DNA of 52,000 bases from Chrysomallon squamiferum (taxonomy: Eukaryota > Mollusca > Gastropoda > Neomphalida > Peltospiridae). Shown piece after piece: positions 1-14,473 of the stretch. Made by a program: the position numbers and the translations under genes. The notes beneath the pieces were generated by a model, which saw only the letters and a program-made list of their open reading frames with translations, did no database searches and was not told where the DNA came from. Position 1 is the first letter of the stretch. Each line of letters begins with the position of its first letter. Location of the stretch: positions 2,022,503-2,074,502 of the forward strand of contig CM022676.1 in NCBI GenBank assembly GCA_012295275.1, given 5' to 3'.

Positions 1-1383
1 CCAGTCCGGACAACCATGCAGCAGAAGACAGAGCAAATATTTTGGAGTAATAACACAAACAATCAACCCCCGGTATCGGTTAAATAGACATCCTGGAGGC
101 GAAGTCGTGGACTGTCTACAGGGACATCACTCAGTGACGTCACGTGAAACTATTTTATCAGAATGTCGTCTGCTGGAGTGAAAATGAGGCCGAGAACTTT
201 GAACTTGTGTCGAGTTTGCTTTGTTCTGAAGATAAATTTCCCGTGTGGTTGTCCCAGGATGGCACCAAGAACAAAAGAAACTCTTAGAAGACAAAACTTT
301 GCGATTTGAGCGAAAATAAAAAACAGGTGTGGAGACCACCAAGCGACCTTGTTTACTGAACTCAGCTTGTAGAGATTATTTGATATCTCCCCCTAGGCAA
401 ATATTTGTTTAACATCATCAATACCGTTTCTTGCTTTCTTTTCTCTTTCCTTCCTTGCTACTTTCTTTTTATCTTTCTTTCGTTCTTTCTTTCTTCCCAC
501 CTTTCTTTCTCTCTCAAATATTTACTTAAATTAAACTTCAAGTTTTTGTTTTCTTTTTGAAGTAGCAGCAAATTACAGTTGCCATAGCAACACTATCATG
601 AGCTTCAGTTCTGTGTCACAGATAGAACGGTTTATCGCTCAAAGCGCTTTAGATTGTCTGATCAACGCCTGCTGCTGTAGACCCTAATGCATTAATAATC
701 ATAACAGAGACGGGGTATATATATACTATACCTATCCTGTCCTGTCCATGGGAAGGTGCAAAAAAAAGATCGACTGCTGCTAAATGTTATTTTTTTTTTT
801 ATCTCAGCGGGTTTCCTTTCTCCTCATCTTCAACGAAACCTCTGACAGCAAATTACCTTGAACAAAACGAGTTGACGGCTTCGCTAAGTAAAACAGTGTA
901 CTTTCTTCTGTTGTACCTGATACGATATCCCGGCGGTCTCTTTCTGTTAAGTTTAGGTTTTACCTGGATACGATCCCATGGTCGTATCCTTCTGTTAAAA
1001 TACTTTTAGGCTGTACCTGAGATACGATCCCATAAACTATCTGCTGTTGAAACAGCAAGTCTTAAGAAAGTGTCTGACCTTGCATTTTCCACATTACTGA
1101 CACTTAATGAAATATCAGATGTTGGCACTTAGAACTGCATGGTAATTACCAACAGCAATCACACAGAGAAGTGAAGTATTTATTTGTTTATTTATTTAAT
1201 ATTATCTGAAAGTATACTACGTAAAAAAAGAGAATCTTTATCTCTTTTCCATCCTCATCTCATTTTCTATAAATGAAAACTTTTTAAAGTCTAATTAACT
1301 AATAAAAACATTAATAGATGTAATTATGAACAGGAAAGGGTGTAAACTTCCTATTCTATTTTCTGATTTTTTTTTTCTTATTC

Positions 1384-1385
<2 letters not shown>

Positions 1386-1426
<41 letters not shown>

Positions 1427-1587
1427 CAACAACAACAACAACAACAAACAAGAAAAACCTAATAACAACAACAATGCAAAACAAATTTGGAACTTAAATA
1501 AAGAATCGGGTACAGCAATATAATTTTATGAGAATAATAGTAAAACATTAGCCGTAGTAGTAGTAGTGGTAGTAGTAAGTAGTAGTA

Positions 1588-1629
<42 letters not shown>

Positions 1630-1675
1630 ATAGTAGTAGTATTAGTAGTAGAAGTAGTAGTAGTAATGATGATGA

Positions 1676-1726
<51 letters not shown>

Positions 1727-1740
1727 GTAAATAAATAAAT
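1386..1740. repeat. Trinucleotide repeats (AAT)n, (AAC)n, (TAG)n, (AAT)n
   Basis: Successive pure and interrupted trinucleotide runs. The open frame across them (poly-Asn) is not a gene. Confidence 0.95.
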
Positions 1741-2189
1741 AAATAAATCAGTAATTATAAAACAAACATGACAATTATGGATCACCTATAAAGCAACAAC
1801 AGCAGCAACATCAATAACAACAACATTAAGTGCAGTGATAAAGACGCTGATGATGCTGATATTTCGTTGCCTTTCGTTCTCTTTTTTTCTCTCTCAGGCT
1901 GCCAGTGTTTCTTATCTGACAATCCAAAAATAATCTTTTGCCTAATGTTTTTCCACATTTTATCTCGCACAGCACACCACACGCAGCCAGTGTTTGCCAG
2001 AACACAGATAACACAGAGAAGCGTTTTACTAACCAACACAGCATTTCACATTAAACAACACACGACAAGACGATAAAAACACTCTCTGTGATAGAAAACA
2101 TGAAAATATCGTTATCAGCAATGATACCAGCAACAGCAGCAAACAATACAAAGCGCTATTAACCTGGTAGGACAATCACTATTGATACT

Positions 2190-2653
2190 ACTACTATATT
2201 ACAACAATTACTACTATTACTATTGCTATTACTATGATTCCTACTACTATTACTACTATCATTACTACAGCTTCTACCAGCACTATTACTACGACTGTTA
2301 CTGGTAAGTGCTGACGTTGCTATTACTACAGCTACTACGATGATCACTGCCACCAGCGCGATCAATGCTGTTACTATTAGTACTACTGCTGCTGCTGCTG
2401 CTACTACGACTACTGTCACTGTTGTCACTACTAATTCTATTAGTACAACACCACTAACTTCAGTCACTTCTACTACTACTAGTACTATTATATAACACCA
2501 ATAAATTAATCTACAAATGCTATTATTACTAAGGATGTTATTACTAATACATATACCTATGCGTCTAGTGACAATACAGTTATTGCATTATATTATATTA
2601 TATTATATTATATTATATTATATTATATTATATTATATTATATTATATTATTA

Positions 2654-2700
<47 letters not shown>
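2190..2700. repeat. ACT-type trinucleotide region, (ATTAT)n and (TTA)n
   Basis: Interrupted (ACT/TAC)n to about 2480, then pentamer ATTAT repeats about 2583-2655, then (TTA)n to 2700. Confidence 0.9.
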
Positions 2701-2702
<2 letters not shown>

Positions 2703-3001
2703 ATGGCTGTATTTTCTGTGTGATATATTAGTCGTTATATTGATTGGTTAAACGTGTCGATATTTTTGCGCGAGTTGCGTCCCTTGGAGATGTCCTGTAA
2801 CCACAAAATGTAACAGAATCTCATTCAGCTAATTCTCACTGAGGTCAGACTAATTGTCACTAAAATCGTGGTTTGTGTTGTCTTGTCTTTACTTATCCAG
2901 AAAAGAACTCGGGATAAATCAATAAAATATATTTATATGTGATATAAGATTCACACAAGTACGCACAAACGTTCACTCGCAGAATAAGAGAAAGACAGAT
3001 G

Positions 3002-3054
<53 letters not shown>

Positions 3055-3289
3055 TCAGTCGCTAGATACATATACACAGAAGACTTAGCAGATACAAAAT
3101 GTAACTACACGAAAATACGTAACTGTTTATAAAGTTTCGAATTTTCTAGCTAATATAATCCAACCGAATCTGGCAGATACTTTTTAATAAACGTCAACAC
3201 ATTAAAATATCGTTACGGCCTCAAACGTGCTAAAGTATTTACAGTGTTACTAGAGGTTTTTCTATTTTTTTTTGTTTAGTGTTTTGCAG

Positions 3290-3395
3290 TGTTTACCCAG
3301 TCTCATTCTGCGCTGGCATGTTGTCAGAGTACACGCAACAAGCAGTGTACGACATCGACAGCTGCATAGATCTCATCAAGGTCAACGCTGCTTAA
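3290..3395 (+). CDS. Possible terminal coding exon (low confidence)
   Basis: After the acceptor-like TTTTGCAG|T (3289/3290), a frame encodes VYPVSFCAGMLSEYTQQAVY and 14 more residues ending VNAA before TAA at 3393. The composition looks protein-like in this repeat-rich region. An AATAAA lies about 105 bp downstream (about 3500). I do not recognise the family. It could be chance. Confidence 0.25.
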
Positions 3396-4052
3396 GTGTA
3401 GAGTACGTGCATATTCGTACATACAACAGCTACGCCGACAACAGCATAAATGATTATGTTTTATATTAGTGATCATTTGGATTACGTTACATGGACAGAA
3501 AAATAAAAACTAAGAAACATACAAGGTCTTCCCGCTTCTTCTCTTAGAGAGGTTTACACAAACATATACATATATGCGCACGCATGCGCACACACACACA
3601 CATACAACACACAGGTAATATATTCACCTATATCCGACTATCTCTATCTCTCTGACTGTTTGTTTGTCTCTCCATATGATACGAATATCTAATTGTAGCT
3701 GTATTATAGTAGAACATTTCATTATATCTATATCTGTCTATCTGTGTGTCTGTGAGTCTGTCTCTCTGCCTATCTACAAACGCACACAGGGAGACTGCAC
3801 GTTTATAAAAACAGTTGTTGCTGTACAGGTGTCTAGAAATGTATGAATTAGGAACGAATATTTGTTTGTTTATGTACGTCTGATTAATCTGCAGAAAAAA
3901 CATGGCTAAGAAACGTCTGGTATCGCTGAAGAGACCCGAATTTTAGTGACACCAGGAAATTGTTTTCATAAATGATTCTACTTCAAATGTTTCTCTTTTG
4001 ATTTCCTTTTCCGAACAAACACGCTTGTTCACGCGCACACAACCATAAACAC

Positions 4053-4202
<150 letters not shown>

Positions 4203-4544
4203 GGAGAGAGAAACTTATTCGCGATTTAGAAAAAAAGGTCACTGAAAACAAAATATGTATTTTCCTCAGATTATCTCCGACGTCATCAACAAAGTCCTCT
4301 TCGTCTCTTTATCATCTTCGTAACAACGGCCTCTGTTAGCTGTTCTCGTGTTTAGAGATTATTTAGACAACAGCTCATTGTGAGCTTAACAAAGCCTGCA
4401 TGTTTTAATCGTCTTGCTCTTACGAGAGACGTAACTGCGTGGTTTTTCTAGTGTAACTTCAATATGCTGTGAAAAAGCCTGTGTCCTTTTTACGTACATG
4501 TTTTAATGTCTGAGCAAAGAACTACCAGTTTCGTCTAAGGGCAA

Positions 4545-4800
4545 ATGATTATATAAAGTTTGTCTTTAATATTTCTTAAATATTAAAATACGTCCATAAA
4601 TATATGTTAAATATAAAAATTAGTCCTGAAATTTTTCTCAAATATAAAAGATAATTCCTTAAGTATTCCTTAAATATAAAAATTAGTTCTTAAATATAAA
4701 CGTCAGTTCTTAAATATTTGTTAAATATAAAAAAAATCATTCTTTAAATATTCCTTAAGAATGAAAGTTATTATATAAATATTTTTGAATATAAAAATTA
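4545..4800. repeat. AT-rich degenerate tandem repeat
   Basis: About seven irregular copies of TTAAATATTCCTTAAATATA with AAAATTAGTTC, mean period 35-40 bp. Confidence 0.7.
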
Positions 4801-5199
4801 CTTGTTACACAATTACTTTTGTTTCTGTTTTGTTGCTATTAATCTGCTGTGATTAAAGTTTACGAATGTTTAAGAATTTTTTATTTTAGTTATTAGCTGT
4901 ACAAAAAATAAATAACTCTACATTTTATACAGGCTGAATATTATGTATTTCATTCCTGTAGCATACGCAAATGCATACATACACGCACATATATACAGAG
5001 ATATGTACATACATAAATACATAAATACAAGCACATACATGTATATATTTATACTCAATGACATACATAAATATATACATGCTGACAGAACCTCTTACTT
5101 ATCTACATATATATACATTAAAACCTCTCTACTCTTATATACTATAACAATTACCATATGAATGATGATAGTAGTCCAGCTTTTATCTATTTATCTTCA

Positions 5200-5312
<113 letters not shown>

Positions 5313-5587
5313 CTCTGTATTCTTTACCTCAGTAAGAAATACAGCTGGTCACATTACACAGAGATCAGAAGTAAAACCTGTTAACAGGTAAGAGGCAAAA
5401 GAAATTAAGAACAGTGTTATTACTATGGAAACATCTCATAAACACGTGAATTCATCACATAGCGCCAAATGTCACGTGCTTCAGATGTTAAATTCATCAG
5501 CGGTATTTAATAACAGATAAAAAAAAAAAAAAAAATTTGAAAAAGAAAATCAGAAGAAAAATTTAAAACTCGAAGATAGAAACTCAC

Positions 5588-5651
5588 CTGAACAGAAAAA
5601 TGCCGCTGACAGCAGATAAACACACACGTGGATTATTTGACGTATATCCAT
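5588..5651 (-). CDS. Signal-peptide first exon of a secreted or membrane protein
   Basis: On the minus strand GCTGCCATGG gives a good start context at 5651. The 21 codons encode MDIRQIIHVCVYLLSAAFFC plus S, with a positive N-terminus and hydrophobic core, then a consensus donor TTCAG|GTGAGT at 5588/5587. This makes a phase-1 junction, the common arrangement after signal peptides of extracellular proteins. Downstream exons (below 5588 on the minus strand) could not be identified with confidence, so the product is unknown. A GTCACGTGAC palindrome lies 140 bp upstream (5791-5800). Confidence 0.55.
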
Positions 5652-6029
5652 GGCAGCGAATAATAATTATAATAATAAATACTGAAAACTTTTGTTTCGT
5701 TATTCAGAGAAACCGTCTTGTAATCCTTCAACAGCCTAAACCTCTGTAAGCGCTGTTATTTTCAGGAATCGTCTGCGCCTCTATTCTGCTGTCACGTGAC
5801 ACGTAATGCCCTGCCCTCTGCGCGGAGTCAAATGTTTAGAATTACGTTCCTTGGATGATACACCCACGTGATGTTTGGCGGAATTATTTCTGTCACAAGA
5901 AAACGTTTCTATTGTTATCAGCAGAATCGAGGAATTCCCTCGCAAACCTAGACTTTCTCAAATCTAAAAAACAAAACAAGCTTTTTCTCATTTATTCGTT
6001 ACGGTTGTTCCTGTTGTTAATACTACTTC

Positions 6030-6545
6030 TACTGTTATGTTGCCGCTACTTCAGCTATTAACACTACTACCACTATTACTACTATTAACAGTAGTACTTC
6101 TATTACCAGTATTACTACTATTACCACTAGTACTGCTATTATTACTATTAGCACTATTACTACTATTACCACTATTACTACTATTAGCACTATTACTACT
6201 ATTACCACTATTACCATTGCCACTATTATTACTATTACTATCGTCTCTTACTGCTAAAACTCTTTATCTTACTACTACTGATGCTGTTACTACTACTACT
6301 GCTACTACAACTACTACTACAACTGTTACCACTACACTGATACCACCACGACCATCACAACCACTACTACTATACTACTATTGCTACTACTACTGTTACT
6401 ACAACTACAACTGCTACTACTACTGTTGCTGCTACTACTACAACTACCGTTACTATTATTGCAACTTCTACAGCTACTGCTACTACTACTACTGCTGTGG
6501 CTACTCCTAGTCCTACTTCTCCTAGGACTGCTACTACTAGTTATT
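6030..6545. repeat. Interrupted (ACT)n/(TAC)n region
   Basis: CTACTATTAC-type repeats giving Leu- or Tyr-rich open frames on both strands, which are not genes. Confidence 0.92.
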
Positions 6546-6599
6546 CAAAACTGCTATAACTGGTACCATACTAACTATCATTACATAGAGAAATAGTTA

Positions 6600-7458
<859 letters not shown>

Positions 7459-7531
7459 AGCATACATTTAGAGAGAGTGACAGAGAGGTAGAAAGAAACA
7501 GATGTACAGAGATAGAGCGATATATATATAT

Positions 7532-7629
<98 letters not shown>

Positions 7630-8100
7630 AATAACAAATCTTCATGGTTATCAGTGTTATCGTATATGTAAAATGCTATCAAGAGGCCAAATAGTCATTC
7701 TTCTAGGGCGCGGAAGTGGAGAGGGAAGCATTACTAACCTTTGAGGGTCACAGTTTTATACAAATTATTGTATGTTTTCTGTTTTCTCCTGTAACAGTTA
7801 ATTGTTCACAACAGTTCTTTTGTCTTTATTTCTTTGTAGAATTTGTATTTTATTTTATTTTATTTTTTTTAATTAAATAGCCCTAAATGTTTTCTTTAAT
7901 CAGATTTTATTTATTAACTGACGCAGAGAAATATTCCTCTTAGTGTCTGCATTGTTGTGTAACAAACATATTATTCCTTATAGTCATGTTTTAATGACAT
8001 GTAACAATTAGTGTTTAATCGGTTATTTCAGTAATTACAAATTCATGACATATTTAGAAATCTGAAATCTGAAACTAAGAACTTTAGAACATTATTTTAT

Positions 8101-8300
8101 AGACTTCGTATTATTTTGTACACTACACGTAGACCAATCTCTCCTTCTCAGCAAAGTAATTAAGATATTTCCCAATCTAACAACAGTTCCTTAACAAAGC
8201 TCTTTACATTCTAGTCTACAGTGGTATCTTGATTTACGAGTTCAGTTCGTTCCGTGACCGAGTTCGTAACTCAGTTTCCTCGTATATCAAATCAGTTTTC
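8101..8300. repeat. 200-bp repeat, inverted relative to 25818-26017
   Basis: This segment (copies also at 10670-10869 and 13241-13440) matches the complement of 25818-26017 over the same length. The inner part (ACAGTGGTATCTTGATTTAC, GTTCGTTCCGTGACCGAG) resembles a widespread miniature-element type whose ends read (C)TTACGAG/CTCGTAA. At 8300 it joins directly to the BACK coding remnant. Confidence 0.7.
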
Positions 8301-8302
8301 TC

Positions 8303-8821
8303 ATCGAAAAATTCTGGATCTATCAAAGGAAAGCGAATCTGGTGGAGCGCGTCCCCGAGTGACATTTGTCTGTTGTCTCGAGTTATCTCCCTGCCGTTCT
8401 CTCTGCACTGTTCCTCAGTCCAGATCACGGCGGCTTCGAAAATTACCTCTTCACTGGCATTCAGCTGGTCTGACTCGATGATTTTACAAACTCGGACACA
8501 GATAACTAAAACTTTCAGATTTCAGCGCCTCTTCTCCGTTTTGCCAAATGCATGTAAGAGATCTTTCAATCATATCACGGTCGTCATAGTGATGAGCTTG
8601 CTCCAGGACGAGACATGCGTCAGATGACGTCATCGATATTTCGATGTAGCTCAGACATTTTTCTTCACGGCGGACGATCTCATACTTCTTTGACGCATAC
8701 AACAATCCGGAGACGTTTTCACCTCTAATATCCACACAGTCAGTACAGAGATACCCGTAACAAATTACTAATTTAACAGCAACAATAGCAATAACATATA
8801 TATGTGGTGTATGTATGTGTA

Positions 8822-8855
<34 letters not shown>

Positions 8856-8912
8856 ATTTTTAGAGTGGTATCTCTCACTGTATATGAATAAATATGTTTG
8901 TAAATAGTTTCA

Positions 8913-8970
<58 letters not shown>

Positions 8971-9325
8971 GAAGAGAGGCAGAGAAAAAGGAAATTAACA
9001 CAAAAATCATTCAGTAATTCGTTACTCATTAAATATAAATTATAACTTCATTACAACAAACTGAAAAAAAAAAAATTCTGTCTGACATTAAAATCTTTTC
9101 AAATCTGTCTGCTTAAATATCAGGTTTCACGATATCGTGCTGATCTTTCAGTAGTCCTGTCATCATAGCTTGGATAAAGAACTGCGCAGACTCAGAATCA
9201 GTCTGTGTGCTCTTACGTGTTTCCTGTCCTCGCCGACAATGATTGTGACGTCAGACAGAGCAGACGTCACTAACGAATAGCGTAGACTTCATGTGAGAGC
9301 TTTTACTTTCAGCCAGTTGTCAACA
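8303..9325 (-). pseudogene. Dead E-type BTB-BACK fragment, unit 1
   Basis: The exon-2 remnant (8756-8303) reads YLCTDCVDIRGENVSGLLYASKKYE ... IWQNGEEALKSESFSYLC, then an extra base gives SL*, then VIWTEEQCRENGREI ... DPEFFDEK. There it fuses to unrelated repeat sequence. The acceptor is ruined (TTACGG instead of TTACAG at 8756). The BTB exon remnant (about 9325-9115) reads NWLKVKALT, then TGA, then SLRYSLVTSALSDV, GEDRKHVRAHRLILSLRSS, and breaks before MMTGLLK. No PHR remains. Confidence 0.85.
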
Positions 9326-9479
9326 CAACCGCAAATTTGGCAAGTTTAAGACATTTTTGCTTACCTTGTGAATCTCGTTTCTTGTTTTTATTCAGTTTCA
9401 GGTAATATAGCAACAATACTTTATTTGAGTAAATCAGGAAATATACAAGCGCTATGACAACAATCATACTTATATATGT

Positions 9480-9725
9480 CTCCTGAATAGATGAACAGAA
9501 TAATCGTAATTATTTTTATTCCACTTAGATGAAGAGAATCGTAACTACCTACGTCTTCGGAACTGATAATGAGAAGGATCGTAGTTATTTACGTATTTCA
9601 ACTAGACGATGAAAAAAGTGATCGTCATTACTATATTTTCCAAACTGATGATGAGAATACTCGTGTTATTGATGTTTGATCCAGATGAAGAAAATGATCG
9701 TAATTACTCACGTCTTCTAACAACA
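9480..9725. repeat. Degenerate ~57-bp tandem repeat at the end of each 2.57-kb unit
   Basis: Repeated forms of GATGA.GAGAATGATCGTAA followed by TTATTTACGTCTTC recur four to five times here. The same array is at 12050-12300, 14650-14890 and, longer, at 24970-25360 next to copy E. It ties the triplicated units to the E locus. Confidence 0.7.
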
Positions 9726-9790
9726 AATTGCTCGGTGTGGGGATGAGGTTTGTGTTATGAGAAAGATTGATGTTTATTCATCAACGTGTA

Positions 9791-9825
<35 letters not shown>

Positions 9826-9924
9826 GTTCAAATAAGATGGTTGTTTTTGTTGTTTTTGCTGCTATATTGGAAAGCAAATACGAATGAGACATGGACACAC
9901 AGAAAAAACAAATAAGGAGACAAA

Positions 9925-10029
<105 letters not shown>

Positions 10030-10102
10030 AGCATACATTTATAGAGAGTGACAGAGAGGTAGAAAGAAACAGATGTACAGAGATAGAGCGATATATATAT
10101 AT

Positions 10103-10185
<83 letters not shown>

Positions 10186-10871
10186 TGGAGAGATGGAGAG
10201 AATAACAAATCTTCATGGTTATCAGTGTTATCGTATATGTAAAATGCTATCAAGAGGCCAAATAGTCATTCTTCTAGGGCGCGGAAGTGGAGAGGGAAGC
10301 ATTACTAACCTTTGAGGGTCACAGTTTTATACAAATTATTGTATGTTTTCTGTTTTCTCCTGTAACAGTTAATTGTTCACAACAGTTCTTTTGTCTTTAT
10401 TTCTTTGTAGAATTTGTATTTTATTTTATTTTATTTTTTAATTAAATAGCCCTAAATGTTTTCTTTAATCAGATTTTATTTATTAACTGACGCAGAGAAA
10501 TATTCCTCTTAGTGTCTGCATTGTTGTGTAACAAACATATTATTCCTTATAGTCATGTTTTAATGACATGTAACAATTAGTGTTTAATCGGTTATTTCAG
10601 TAATTACAAATTCATGACATATTTAGAAATCTGAAATCTGAAACTAAGAACTTTAGAACATTATTTTATAGACTTCGTATTATTTTGTACACTACACGTA
10701 GACCAATCTCTCCTTCTCAGCAAAGTAATTAAGATATTTCCCAATCTAACAACAGTTCCTTAACAAAGCTCTTTACATTCTAGTCTACAGTGGTATCTTG
10801 ATTTACGAGTTCAGTTCGTTCCGTGACCGAGTTCGTAACTCAGTTTCCTCGTATATCAAATCAGTTTTCTC

Positions 10872-11390
10872 ATCGAAAAATTCTGGATCTATCAAAGGAA
10901 AGCGAATCTGGTGGAGCGCGTCCCCGAGTGACATTTGTCTGTTGTCTCGAGTTATCTCCCTGCCGTTCTCTCTGCACTGTTCCTCAGTCCAGATCACGGC
11001 GGCTTCGAAAATTACCTCTTCACTGGCATTCAGCTGGTCTGACTCGATGATTTTACAAACTCGGACACAGATAACTAAAACTTTCAGATTTCAGCGCCTC
11101 TTCTCCGTTTTGCCAAATGCATGTAAGAGATCTTTCAATCATATCACGGTCGTCATAGTGATGAGCTTGCTCCAGGACGAGACATGCGTCAGATGACGTC
11201 ATCGATATTTCGATGTAGCTCAGACATTTTTCTTCACGGCGGACGATCTCATACTTCTTTGACGCATACAACAATCCGGAGACGTTTTCACCTCTAATAT
11301 CCACACAGTCAGTACAGAGATACCCGTAACAAATTACTAATTTAACAGCAACAATAGCAATAACATATATATGTGGTGTATGTATGTGTA

Positions 11391-11422
<32 letters not shown>

Positions 11423-11481
11423 ATATTTTTAGAGTGGTATCTCTCACTGTATATGAATAAATATGTTTGTAAATAGTTTCA

Positions 11482-11519
<38 letters not shown>

Positions 11520-11896
11520 GTGTGTGTGTATATATATATATATGAAGAGAGGCAGAGATAAAAAGGAAATTAACACAAAAATCATTCAGTAATTCGTTAC
11601 TCATTAAATATAAAATTATAACTTCATTACAACAAACTGAAAAAAAATATTCTGTCTGACATTAAAAACTTTTCAAATCTGTCTGCTTAAATATCAGGTT
11701 TCACGATATCGTGCTGATCTTTCAGTAGTCCTGTCATCATAGCTTGGATAAAGAACTGCGCAGACTCAGAATCAGTCTGTGTGCTCTTACGTGTTTCCTG
11801 TCCTCGCCGACAATGATTGTGACGTCAGACAGAGCAGACGTCACTAACGAATAGCGTAGACTTCATGTGAGAGCTTTTACTTTCAGCCAGTTGTCA
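10872..11896 (-). pseudogene. Dead E-type BTB-BACK fragment, unit 2
   Basis: Same structure as unit 1: exon-2 remnant 11325-10872, with the frameshift after SFSYLC, the ruined acceptor TTACGG and the fusion to repeat sequence after DPEFFDEK. The BTB exon remnant lies at about 11896-11690, with the premature TGA. Almost base-for-base identical to unit 1. Confidence 0.85.
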
Positions 11897-12369
11897 ACAC
11901 AACACAACCGCAAATTTGGCAAGTTTGAGACATTTTTGCTTACCTTGTGAATCTCGTTTCTTGTTTTTATTCAGTTTCAGGTAATATAGCAACAATACTT
12001 TATTTGAGTAAATCAGGAAATATACAAGCGCTATGACAACAATCATACTTATATATGTCTCCTGAATAGATGAACAGAATAATCGTAATTATTTTTATTC
12101 CACTTAGATGAAGAGAATCGTAACTACCTACGTCTTCGGAACTGATAATGAGAAGGATCGTAGTTATTTACGTATTTCAACTAGACGATGAAAAAAGTGA
12201 TCGTCATTACTATATTTTCCAAACTGATGATGAGAATACTCGTGTTATTGATGTTTGATCCAGATGAAGAAAATGATCGTAATTACTCACGTCTTCTAAC
12301 AACAAATTGCTCGGTGTGGGGATGAGGTTTGTGTTATGAGAAAGATTGATGTTTATTCATCAACGTGTA

Positions 12370-12406
<37 letters not shown>

Positions 12407-12508
12407 GTTCAAATAAGATGGTTGTTTTTTGTTGTTTTTTGCTGCTATATTGGAAAGCAAATACGAATGAGACATGGACACACAGAAAAAAACAAATAAG
12501 GAGACAAA

Positions 12509-12603
<95 letters not shown>

Positions 12604-12682
12604 AGCATACATTTAGAGAGAGTGACAGAGAGGTAGAAAGAAACAGATGTACAGAGATAGAGCGATATATATATATAAAGAT

Positions 12683-12769
<87 letters not shown>

Positions 12770-13442
12770 AATAACAAATCTTCATGGTTATCAGTGTTAT
12801 CGTATATGTAAAATGCTATCAAGAGGCCAAATAGTCATTCTTCTAGGGCGCGGAAGTGGAGAGGGAAGCATTACTAACCTTTGAGGGTCACAGTTTTATA
12901 CAAATTATTGTATGTTTTCTGTTTTCCTGTAACAGTTAATTGTTCACAACAGTTCTTTTGTCTTTATTTCTTTGTAGAATTTGTATTTTATTTTATTTTA
13001 TTTTTTTTTTAATTAAATAGCCCTAAATGTTTTCTTTAATCAGATTTTATTTATTAACTGACGCAGAGAAATATTCCTCTTAGTGTCTGCATTGTTGTGT
13101 AACAAACATATTATTCCTTATAGTCATGTTTTAATGACATGTAACAATTAGTGTTTAATCGGTTATTTCAGTAATTACAAATTCATGACATATTTAGAAA
13201 TCTGAAATCTGAAACAAAGAACTTTAGAACATTATTTTATAGACTTCGTATTATTTTGTACACTCCACGTAGACCAATCTCTCCTTCTCAGCAAAGTAAT
13301 TAAGATATTTCCCAATCTAACAACAGTTCCTTAACAAAGCTCTTTACATTCTAGTCTACAGGGGTATCTTGATTTACGAGTTCAGTTCGTTCCGTGACCG
13401 AGTTCGTAACTCAGTTTCCTCGTATATCAAATCAGTTTTCTC

Positions 13443-13958
13443 ATCGAAAAACTCTGGATCTATCAAAGGAAAGCGAATCTGGTAGAGCGCATCCCCGAGT
13501 GACATTTGTCTGTTGTCTCGAGTTATCTCCCTGCCGTTCTCTCTGCACTGTTCCTCAGTCCAGATCACGGCCGCTTCGAAAATTACCTCTTCACTGGCAT
13601 TCAGCTGGTCTGACTCGATGATTTTACAAACTCGGACACAGATAACTAAAACTTTCAGATTTCAGCGCCTCTTCTCCGTTTTGCCAAATGCATGTAAGAG
13701 ATCTTTCAATCATATCACGGTCGTCATAGTGATGAGCTTGCTCCAGGACGAGACATGCGTCAGATGACGTCATCGATATTTCGATGTAGCTCTGACATTT
13801 TTCTTCACGGCGGACGATCTCATACTTCTTTGACGCATACAACAATCCGGAGACGTTTTCACCTCTAATATCCACACAGTCAGTACAGAGATACCCGTAA
13901 CAAATTATTAATTTAACAGCAACAATAGCAATAACATATATATGTGTGTGTGTATGTA

Positions 13959-13996
<38 letters not shown>

Positions 13997-14053
13997 ATTT
14001 TTAGAGTGGTATCTCTCACTGTATATGAATAAATATGTTTGTAAATAGTTTCA

Positions 14054-14089
<36 letters not shown>

Positions 14090-14473
14090 GTGTGTGTGTA
14101 TATATATATATATATATAAATGAAGAGAGGCAGAGATAAAAAGGAAATTAACACAAAAATCATTCAGTAATTCGTTACTCATTAAATATAAAATTATAAC
14201 TTCATTACAACAAACTGAAAAAAAAAATTCTGTCTGACATTAAAATCTTTTCAAATCTGTCTGCTTAAATATCAGGTTTCACGATATCGTGCTGATCTTT
14301 CAGTAGTCCTGTCATCATAGCTTGGATAAAGAACTGCGCAGACTCAGAATCAGTCTGTGTGCTCTTACGTGTTTCCTGCCCTCGCCGATAATGATTTGGA
14401 CGTCAGACAGAGCAGACGTCACTAACGAATAGCGTAGACTTCATGTGAGAGCTTTTACTTTCAGCCAGTTGTC
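13443..14473 (-). pseudogene. Dead E-type BTB-BACK fragment, unit 3
   Basis: Exon-2 remnant 13896-13443 and BTB exon remnant about 14473-14270 share all defects of units 1 and 2. Small differences (LYQIRF instead of LHQIRF) are shared with copy E, so this unit is the closest to the ancestor. A short insertion of about 15 bp near 14519 (AAATCAGGAAATATA) copies sequence from about 85 bp downstream. Confidence 0.83.

Larger units (their letters stand above)
1..3289. other. Left flank without a supported gene
   Basis: Apart from trinucleotide repeats, the stretch holds pyrimidine runs (425-515), (GA)n at 3006-3051 and AT-rich sequence. No exon could be supported. Confidence 0.7.

Noticed and set aside
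87-287. Coding-like stretch (DILEAKSWTVYRDITQ, then CWSENEAENFELVSSLLC) on the plus strand
   Set aside because: It looks somewhat protein-like but has an in-frame TGA at 135, no clear splice sites and no family I recognise.
7985-8630. 132-codon plus-strand frame (MIYEFSSFRDRVRN), identical in two of the 2.57-kb units
   Set aside because: It is antisense to the dead BACK exon and partly inside the 200-bp repeat. It is preserved only because the units are recent copies.
9366-9400. Possible first exon of the E lineage (donor CACAAG|GTAAGC with a GAAACTGAA motif)
   Set aside because: The dead BTB exon lies only about 40 bp downstream with no acceptor between, so it cannot be a spliced leader in this form.
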